NCBI GenBank assembly: GCA_020217165.1 | Contig: JAIWOE010000040.1 | Coordinates: 1-10,000 of the forward strand | Reading direction: 5' to 3' | From: Desulfovibrio sp. | GTDB taxonomy: Bacteria > Desulfobacterota > Desulfovibrionia > Desulfovibrionales > Desulfovibrionaceae | DNA: 10,000 nt | In this document: in pieces, positions 1-5,351 of the stretch | How positions within the stretch are numbered: the first letter of the stretch is position 1 | How the letters are laid out: every line of letters begins with the position of its first letter | Notes under the pieces: generated by a model | What the model saw: only the letters and a program-made list of their open reading frames with translations | What the model was told of the DNA's origin: nothing | The model's database searches: none | Program-made: the position numbers and the translations under genes

Positions 1-50
1 TCATCGGGGAGTCCAGGCAGGCGGCCCCGGCGCCGGGGCTGCAGTCGTGA
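1..50 (+). CDS. 3' end of an unidentified upstream gene (partial)
   Basis: One forward frame stays open from the left edge to a TGA at 48-50 and would encode the last 15 or so residues of a protein (Ala/Pro/Gly rich, ending LQS). Its stop overlaps the GTG proposed as the start of the next gene (GTGA), the same 4-nt arrangement found at the next two junctions of this operon; this is the main reason to believe it. Too little is visible to name a family. The competing view is that the GAF gene itself begins left of the window, because its frame is also open to position 2. Confidence 0.35.
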   Translation, partial: IGESRQAAPAPGLQS

Positions 51-898
51 GTAGGGTCAAGCTCAAGCGGCTCCTTGCCCAGCGGCGCCTGGCGTCCCTG
101 CTGCAGGAGCTGGCCTCCCGCCTGGGCTCCCCCCTGTGCGTGCAGGACATGCAGGGCAGGCCCGTGCTGGGCGCGGCGGCCGGGGCGGGGGCCCGGCACG
201 TCATCGAGGTGGAGGGGGAGGCAGTCGGCGCCGTCCACGGGGACCACCATGCCGCCCTCCTGGCGCACCTGCTGGCCGTGCTGGCCACCCTGGACCTGGA
301 AAAACGCACCCTGGCCCACGATACCCTGTGCCGCTACAACGAGTTGACTCTGCTGTACGACATGGCCGCCCGCGCCCCGACCCTGCACGAGGCAGACGCC
401 ATGGCCGAGCTGGTGCGCGTGGCCCGAAGCGTGATTCCCTGCGACCATGCCGGCGTGCAGCTGTGCTGGAGGGGAGAGGCGTCCCGCCTGGCCCATGCGG
501 AGCCGGATCGTGCGTTGGTGGAGACGGCCTTTGCGGAGGCGGCCGGCATTCATGGGGCAGTGCTTCGTCATGGACGGGCGGAAATCGTCAACGAATTGCA
601 GACGGATCCCCGGGCCGCGGGTGTCGTCACCCTGCAGGCCATGCTCTGCGCGCCCCTGCGGTGCACGGGGGAGGTGTTTGGACTGGTGCATCTGGGTTCG
701 TGCGTGCCGCGGCAGTATTCCACGGAGCAGTTGTCCCTGCTGGCCACCCTGGCCTTTCAGGCCGCGGCGGTGCTGGAGAACCGGCGGTTGCTCCGGCGGC
801 AGGAGAATGCCCGACAGGCCTTGCAGGGCTTGCAGGCCCTGGCGTACTCGTTGGAACAAGCCCTGGAGCCTGTGGCGGAGGAAGGAGGCCGGACATGA
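47..898 (+). CDS. GAF-domain sensor-like protein without output domain
   Basis: This 283-residue protein is predicted to be soluble: no signal peptide or membrane segment is visible. Residues about 25-65 form a short module (CVQDMQGRPVLG, then VEGEAVGAVHG) resembling the small PAS/GAF-like sensor half that precedes GAF domains in some bacterial signalling proteins. A helical linker at about 68-105 (KRTLAHDTLCRYNELTLLYD) follows, then a GAF domain at about 105-245, with the typical end in which APLRCTGEVFGLVHLG leads to a helix reaching AAAVLENRRLL. The last 35 residues are a probable coiled coil. GAF domains bind small molecules or mediate dimerisation; the ligand cannot be read here. No kinase, phosphatase, cyclase or DNA-binding domain follows, so any signal must pass to a partner. 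The GTG at 47 was chosen because it overlaps the upstream stop; its Shine-Dalgarno is weak and the frame is open upstream. The stop overlaps the ATG of the TPR-REC gene. Confidence 0.8.
   Translation: MSRVKLKRLLAQRRLASLLQELASRLGSPLCVQDMQGRPVLGAAAGAGARHVIEVEGEAVGAVHGDHHAALLAHLLAVLATLDLEKRTLAHDTLCRYNELTLLYDMAARAPTLHEADAMAELVRVARSVIPCDHAGVQLCWRGEASRLAHAEPDRALVETAFAEAAGIHGAVLRHGRAEIVNELQTDPRAAGVVTLQAMLCAPLRCTGEVFGLVHLGSCVPRQYSTEQLSLLATLAFQAAAVLENRRLLRRQENARQALQGLQALAYSLEQALEPVAEEGGRT
882..888 (+). promoter_or_regulatory. Ribosome binding site of the TPR-REC gene
   Basis: AAGGAGG lies 6 nt before the ATG at 895, inside the last codons of the GAF gene. It is a strong Shine-Dalgarno and settles the start of the TPR-REC protein within a much longer open frame that extends left to 136. 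Confidence 0.8.
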
Positions 899-1971
899 CA
901 ACCTTGCCACCTGTACCCCCTGGCTCACCTAGCTCACCTGGCCCGTCTGCCGCGGCGGGCATCAATCCGGATGCCCAGCGTGACTATCTGCACGGCAAGG
1001 TGCTGCTCAAGGCTCGGCGCTACGAAGACGCCGCCGCCGCCTTCAAGCGGGCCATCGCCCGCCAGGGGCTGTACCCGGACGCCTGCCGGGGGGTGGCCGT
1101 CAGCAGCCATGCCCTGGGCGACGCCTCACAGACCGTGGCGTACCTCATCAAGGCTGCGGGGCAGCTCATTCGCATGCAGCGGCTGGAGTCGGCGGCGCGC
1201 CTGTTCCGGTCCATCCGCACCGTCTACCCCGCTGCGCCCAACCTATTTTCCCTGGCTGCCCGGGCCGCGGCCCGGGCCCGGCACTGGGAGACGGCCCGGG
1301 AGCTCTTTGCCCATGCCGCAGCCTTCTCGCCCCACGAGCCGGAACTGGTCCTGGGCCAGGCCGAAGCCCTGACGGCCATGGGCCGGGTGGACGAGGCTCT
1401 GAAGCTGGTGGAGTCCATGCTGTTTCAGGGATGGTGCCTGCACGCCGCCGAGGCCCTGTACCAACGCATCACCGGGGAGGCCTGGCGTGAGACGCCGGGG
1501 GCTCTGTCGGCTCCGCCCGTCGAGGCGGCGCCCAGCCCTCCCCGCACCCTGGTGGTGGTGGACGACGAACCACACATCCGCATGCTCATGGAAGAAACCC
1601 TGGAGCCCCTGGAGGACGAGGGCGTAAGCATCTTCTTTGCCAAGGATGGCCGGGAAGGGCTGGACACCATCCGCCGGGAACGCCCCGGGCTGGTGTTCCT
1701 GGACGTGATGATGCCGCATTTGAATGGATACCAGGTCTGCGAACTCGTCAAGGCCGACCCGGCCCTCTGCGGCGCATGCATCGTCATGCTTTCGGCCAAG
1801 GGGCAGGAGGTGGACCGCATCAGGGGTGAGGCCGCGGGGGCGGATGTGTACATGACCAAACCCTTCAGCCCGCGGGAAGTGCTGGCCTCGGCCAGGCGAC
1901 TGATGGGGCTGACCGGCGCCGCCGGTGCCGTCGAGCCCGCCGACTCCGGGGAAAAGGACTTCGACTCATGA
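895..1971 (+). CDS. TPR-repeat protein with C-terminal response-regulator receiver domain
   Basis: The product has 358 residues. Residues 1-25 are Pro/Ser-rich and probably disordered. Residues about 27-195 are helical repeats of TPR type (GKVLLKARRYEDAAAAFKRA; later GQAEALTAMGRVDEALKLVE), expected to be a protein-binding scaffold. After an Ala/Pro linker (about 200-216), residues 218-338 are a CheY-like receiver: acidic pair D223/D224 in VVVDDEP, phospho-acceptor D270 in VFLDVMMP, S300 as the Thr/Ser switch, K322 in MTKPF. All catalytic positions are present, so it should accept phosphate from a histidine kinase. The order is unusual, since most response regulators carry the receiver first and a DNA-binding or enzymatic output after it. 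Here output is presumably protein contact through the TPRs. It overlaps both neighbours by 4 nt, making the downstream ATPase or its machine a plausible target, by inference only. Start supported by AAGGAGG at 882-888. Confidence 0.9.
   Translation: MTTLPPVPPGSPSSPGPSAAAGINPDAQRDYLHGKVLLKARRYEDAAAAFKRAIARQGLYPDACRGVAVSSHALGDASQTVAYLIKAAGQLIRMQRLESAARLFRSIRTVYPAAPNLFSLAARAAARARHWETARELFAHAAAFSPHEPELVLGQAEALTAMGRVDEALKLVESMLFQGWCLHAAEALYQRITGEAWRETPGALSAPPVEAAPSPPRTLVVVDDEPHIRMLMEETLEPLEDEGVSIFFAKDGREGLDTIRRERPGLVFLDVMMPHLNGYQVCELVKADPALCGACIVMLSAKGQEVDRIRGEAAGADVYMTKPFSPREVLASARRLMGLTGAAGAVEPADSGEKDFDS
922..939 (+). repeat. Two-copy 9-bp tandem repeat encoding GSP/SSP
   Basis: GGCTCACCT is followed directly by AGCTCACCT, 8 of 9 bases identical. 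It encodes part of the Pro/Ser-rich N-terminal tail of the TPR-REC protein. The codons (TCA, CCT) end in A or T, unlike the G/C-ending codons that dominate the surrounding genes. Expansion or contraction would keep the frame. Confidence 0.55.
1954..1958 (+). promoter_or_regulatory. Ribosome binding site of the GspE/PilB-family ATPase gene
   Basis: AAGGA sits 9 nt before the ATG at 1968, within the last codons of the receiver gene. With the ATGA stop/start overlap it supports this start and points to translational coupling. Confidence 0.6.
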
Positions 1972-3692
1972 ACAGTTCACGCCACCGCCAGCGCATTGGC
2001 GAACTCCTGGTGGCCGCCGGCTGCCTGACCAAGGAGGACCTGGACCGCGTCTTGGAGGAGCAGGGCCGCACTCCCCTCAAGCTGGGCCAGCTCTTGCTGC
2101 AGAAGGGATTGGTCAAGGAGACGCACCTGGCCGATGTACTCTCCCGGCAGTTGCGCATGGCGCGGTATGCCGAGGCCGATTTCCGGCCTGACCGGGCCCT
2201 GGCCGCCAGGGTGCCGCAGGACATGGCCGCCCGGCACGGCCTGGTGCCCTTGGAGCGCCGCGGGGGCATCCTTTGGGTGGCCATGCGAGATCCCACGGAT
2301 CTGCTGGCCCTGGACGATGTGGTGCGGGTCACGGGCTTGGATGTGGAGCCGGCCATCTGCACGGAGCGGGAGCTCGCCGCCCTGGCCCGCCTGGTGTACG
2401 GCGCCGAGTTTGCCGTCGCCGCCACGCCTTTTGACATCGAAGACATCGATGTGGAGGGCGAGGCCTCCCGCGATGGCGACGCCCACGACGCCACCGCCGC
2501 CTTCTCCGCGGATTCCCTGGCCTCCATGGCCGAGGATGCCCCGGTGGTGAAGATGGTCAACCACATCCTCGTCCAGGCCCAGGCCCGGAAGGCCTCGGAC
2601 ATTCACCTGTCCAAGGAGCAGGACCGCATTATCCTCAGGCTGCGCATCGATGGCCAGCTGGTGGATGCGCCAGCGCCCAAGGCCAAATTCTTCCTGCCCC
2701 TGGTCTCGCGGCTCAAGCTCCTTTCCAATCTGGACATCTCCGTCTCCCGCGTTCCGCAGGACGGCCGCTTCACCTTCACGGTGCAGGGCCGGGAAATCGG
2801 CGTGCGCACCTCCACCATTCCCACCATTTATGGCGAGAAGGTGGTCATGCGCCTGCACGAGCAGCACCAGGGCGGCCTGGAGCTGGATCACCTGGGCCTG
2901 GTGGATGTGGCCCGGGCCCGGCTGGAACACGCCATCCTCAAACCCCATGGCATCATCCTGGCCACGGGGCCCACGGGGTCCGGCAAGACGACCCTGCTCT
3001 ATGCCGTGCTGCGGCGCATCAAGCGGCCGGGCATTAATATCATCACCCTGGAAGACCCGGTGGAATCCCGCGTGGAGGACATCACCCAGATCCAGCTCAA
3101 CTCCAGGGCCGGCATGACCTTCGCCTCAGGCCTGCGTTCCATCCTGCGACAGGATCCCGACGTGATCATGGTGGGGGAGATCCGGGACAACGAAACCGCG
3201 GCCATCGCCATCAAAAGCTCCATGACCGGGCACAAGGTCATCTCCACCCTGCACACCAACGACGCCCCCGGCGCCCTGACCCGGTTGTTCGAAATGGGCG
3301 TGGATCCGTTCCTGGTCAGCTCCTGCCTGCAGGCCGTGGTGGCCCAGCGGCTGGTGCGGCGGTTGTGCCCGGATTGCCTGGAGGCGTACGAGGCCCCGCC
3401 GGAACAGGCCCGGCACATCCACCCGTCCCTCAATGGCAGCAGCCTGCACTTCTTCCGCGGCACAGGCTGCTGGAAATGCGACCATGCCGGCTTCAAGGGC
3501 CGGCTGGGGGTGTATGAAGTGCTGGAGGTGGACGCCCTGGTGCAGGAGCACATCCTGCGCAAGGCCTCCAGCTACGAGGTGAAGGAAGCCTGCGTGGCCG
3601 CCGGCACCCTGCGGACCCTCAGGATGGATGCCGGGGAAAAGGTGCTCACCGGGCAGACATCCTTCGAGGAGTTTGTGAGCGTGGCGTACTGA
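1968..3692 (+). CDS. gspE: GspE/PilB-family type II secretion / type IV pilus assembly ATPase
   Basis: A 574-residue cytoplasmic ATPase that should power pseudopilus or pilus assembly at the inner membrane. Residues about 5-145 match the N-terminal MshEN/T2SSE_N region (IGELLVAAGCL, LGQLLLQKGLV). An acidic linker (about 155-190) leads to APVVKMVN and the N2 domain (KASDIHLSKE). The catalytic core has Walker A GPTGSGKTT (334-342), Asp box ITLEDPVE (359-366), Walker B DVIMVGEIRD with E404, and His box STLHTND (426-432). Two Cys pairs, C467/C470 and C501/C504, form the zinc-binding insert usual in GspE and PilB and absent from PilT. The length fits GspE/PilB; no key residue is missing. GspE and PilB cannot be separated safely by eye: YGEKVVMR and TFASGLRSILRQDPD look PilB-like. 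The symbol stands for the family. No GspF/PilC or secretin gene is in view, so partners should lie upstream or elsewhere. It is last in its operon and ends 4 bp from aroC. Confidence 0.93.
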   Translation: MNSSRHRQRIGELLVAAGCLTKEDLDRVLEEQGRTPLKLGQLLLQKGLVKETHLADVLSRQLRMARYAEADFRPDRALAARVPQDMAARHGLVPLERRGGILWVAMRDPTDLLALDDVVRVTGLDVEPAICTERELAALARLVYGAEFAVAATPFDIEDIDVEGEASRDGDAHDATAAFSADSLASMAEDAPVVKMVNHILVQAQARKASDIHLSKEQDRIILRLRIDGQLVDAPAPKAKFFLPLVSRLKLLSNLDISVSRVPQDGRFTFTVQGREIGVRTSTIPTIYGEKVVMRLHEQHQGGLELDHLGLVDVARARLEHAILKPHGIILATGPTGSGKTTLLYAVLRRIKRPGINIITLEDPVESRVEDITQIQLNSRAGMTFASGLRSILRQDPDVIMVGEIRDNETAAIAIKSSMTGHKVISTLHTNDAPGALTRLFEMGVDPFLVSSCLQAVVAQRLVRRLCPDCLEAYEAPPEQARHIHPSLNGSSLHFFRGTGCWKCDHAGFKGRLGVYEVLEVDALVQEHILRKASSYEVKEACVAAGTLRTLRMDAGEKVLTGQTSFEEFVSVAY

Positions 3693-3696
3693 CGCC
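3683..3696. other. Small hairpin at the convergent gene junction
   Basis: GGCGT (3683-3687) and ACGCC (3692-3696) pair around an ACTG loop. The hairpin contains the ATPase stop codon (3690-3692) and ends just before the aroC stop (3697-3699). Neither strand shows a T-run after it, so it is not a convincing intrinsic terminator. It is the only dyad I see between the two operons and might be a weak bidirectional signal or chance. Confidence 0.2.
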
Positions 3697-4794
3697 TCAA
3701 CAGGACAGCGCTCCGGATTGCCGCGCCTGCAGGCAGCAAAAATCCGCCAGGGTCAGGGCCGCCATGGCCTGACACACGGGCACGATGCGCGGAATGGCCG
3801 AGATGTCGTGCCGACCGCCCACGGTGATGCTGGTTTCCTGCCCGGCGATGGTGATGGTGGCCTGGGGCTGGTGGTGGGAGGCGATGGGTTTGACCCAGGC
3901 CCGGGCCACCAGGGGGCGTCCGTCGGAAATGCCAGCCAGGACGCCGCCGGCGTGGTTGCTGGCCTCCTGCCGGCGGGGCAGGGGGAGGATGGGGTCGTTG
4001 TGCTGGCTGCCGGTCATGCGGGCGGCCTCGCAGCCGGCGCCCAGCTCCACGGCCTTGACCGCGCCAATGGACATGAGGGCCGCGGCCATGCGGGCATCCA
4101 GCTTGTCGAACACCGGTTCGCCCAGGCCCTGTGGCATGGGCTCGGCCCGCACTTCTACCACGCCGCCAATGGTGTCCCCCAGGGCTTTGACTTCGGCCAC
4201 CCGGGCCTGCCAGGCCGGGATGATGGCGTCGTCCGGGGCGAAAAACGGCCGATCCCAGACAGGGCCCAGGGCCGCCAGGGAGTGGGGCGTTGTGGCGCGG
4301 ATGCCGCCCAACTCCAGAGTGTAGGCTGTCACGGTCACGCCCAGGGTGGCCAGGAACGCCTGGGCAATGGCGCCACCGGCCACGCGGCAGGCGGTTTCGC
4401 GTCCCGAGGAGCGCCCCCCGCCGCGGTAGTCCCGCAGGCCGTATTTGGCATGGTAGGAGAGGTCGCCATGACCGGGGCGGAACAGGTCCTTGATGGCGGA
4501 ATAATCCGCGCTGCGCTGGTCCGTGTTGCGGATGCAAAAGCCGATGGCTGTGCCCGTGGTGCGGCCTTCGAACACACCGGAGAGGAGTTCCACGCGGTCC
4601 GGCTCCGTGCGAGCCGTGGAGGCCACGCCTGCCTGGGCCGCGCCGGGGCGGCGGCGGTCCAGTTCCTGCTGGATGGCCGCCTCGGACAGGGGAATGCCGG
4701 CCGGGCAGCCGGACACCACGCCACCCAGGGCCGCGCCGTGGGATTCGCCAAAGGTGGTCAGGGTGAAGAGCCGTCCGAAGGTGTCGCCGCTCAC
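3697..4794 (-). CDS. aroC: Chorismate synthase
   Basis: A cytoplasmic enzyme that converts 5-enolpyruvylshikimate-3-phosphate to chorismate, the last common step to aromatic amino acids, folates and quinones, using reduced FMN. The 365 residues match the family from end to end: SGDTFGRLF and TFGESHG at the N-terminus (H19), GHGDLSYHAKYG (H109), DYRGGGRSSGRETACRVAGG (123-142), SNHAGGVLAGISDG (279-292) and the C-terminal GGRHD (D330). Length is normal for a monofunctional enzyme. Around 300-307 the sequence reads VKPIASHH where many homologues have KPTSS, a mild deviation. The start is GTG, overlapping the shikimate kinase TGA by 4 nt, with GGGAG at 4804-4808 as likely ribosome site. The frame runs open much further upstream, but homology begins exactly here. 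It is last in the minus-strand operon, presumably co-translated with aroK. Confidence 0.97.
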   Translation of the reverse strand: MSGDTFGRLFTLTTFGESHGAALGGVVSGCPAGIPLSEAAIQQELDRRRPGAAQAGVASTARTEPDRVELLSGVFEGRTTGTAIGFCIRNTDQRSADYSAIKDLFRPGHGDLSYHAKYGLRDYRGGGRSSGRETACRVAGGAIAQAFLATLGVTVTAYTLELGGIRATTPHSLAALGPVWDRPFFAPDDAIIPAWQARVAEVKALGDTIGGVVEVRAEPMPQGLGEPVFDKLDARMAAALMSIGAVKAVELGAGCEAARMTGSQHNDPILPLPRRQEASNHAGGVLAGISDGRPLVARAWVKPIASHHQPQATITIAGQETSITVGGRHDISAIPRIVPVCQAMAALTLADFCCLQARQSGALSC

Positions 4795-5339
4795 AGTGGT
4801 GTACTCCCGGAAAAATGGTCGTTGATGCACTGGCGGGCTTGCCGTGCCAGTTTTGCCACGGGTTGGGCCGCATCCAATGCGGCATGGGACGCTTCCCGAT
4901 ACAGGGATTCGCGGGAGGCGGCAACCCGAGCCGCCTCGGCCACGGGATCGTCCCCGGTGAGGGAGGGCCGCTGGCCGGGCTCCAGATGGGCCGCCAGCCG
5001 TGCGGTGATGAGTTCCCCCGGGGCGTTGAGCCAGAGCACCAGGCCAGCCTGCCGCATGATGCGGCGATTTTCCGGACGCAGGACCATGCCGCCGCCCGTG
5101 GCCACCAGCAGGGGGGCCGCCGCGGTGGCGGGCATGGCGGCCGCCTGCGCCAGGACGGCGGATTCCAGGTCGCGAAACGCCTCCCAGCCCCTGGCGGATA
5201 CCAGATCGGCAATGCTGCAGCCGGCGTGCTGCTGGGCCATGGCATCGGTGTCCAGCCAGCGTCCGCCCAGGGCCTGGGCCAGGCTGCGGGCCAGGGTGGT
5301 CTTGCCGCTGGCGCGAGGGCCGATGAAAAAAATGCGCAT
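4791..5339 (-). CDS. aroK: Shikimate kinase
   Basis: Phosphorylates shikimate with ATP to shikimate-3-phosphate in the cytoplasm, two steps before chorismate synthase. The 182 residues fit this small NMP-kinase-like family. Visible motifs are the P-loop GPRASGKTT (7-15), LDTDAM (29-34, the Mg/shikimate Asp region), FRDLE (55-59, shikimate-binding Arg), the Gly triplet in ATGGGMVL (82-84), and the lid Arg in QRPSL (124). In the P-loop an Ala replaces the second conserved Gly, so it is closer to the AroL style (GARGCGKTT) than to textbook AroK; the symbol could equally be aroL. The ATG at 5339 was preferred over an upstream in-frame start at 5435 because homology begins at MRIFFIGPR and AAGGAAG lies just upstream. 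It starts 11 bp after the histidine kinase and overlaps aroC by 4 nt. Confidence 0.94.
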   Translation of the reverse strand: MRIFFIGPRASGKTTLARSLAQALGGRWLDTDAMAQQHAGCSIADLVSARGWEAFRDLESAVLAQAAAMPATAAAPLLVATGGGMVLRPENRRIMRQAGLVLWLNAPGELITARLAAHLEPGQRPSLTGDDPVAEAARVAASRESLYREASHAALDAAQPVAKLARQARQCINDHFSGSTPL

Positions 5340-5344
5340 GGGAG

Positions 5345-5351
5345 CTTCCTT
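5345..5351 (-). promoter_or_regulatory. Ribosome binding site of shikimate kinase
   Basis: Read on the minus strand, AAGGAAG ends 5 nt before the ATG at 5339 and begins with the final A of the histidine kinase TGA. Placing the Shine-Dalgarno on the preceding stop codon suggests that ribosomes finishing the kinase re-initiate on aroK. Confidence 0.7.

Noticed and set aside
136..1971. A 611-residue version of the TPR-REC protein starting at 136
   Set aside because: Residues before the ATG at 895 are Arg/Gly-rich nonsense from the alternate frame of the GAF gene. AAGGAGG and the ATGA overlap fix the start at 895.
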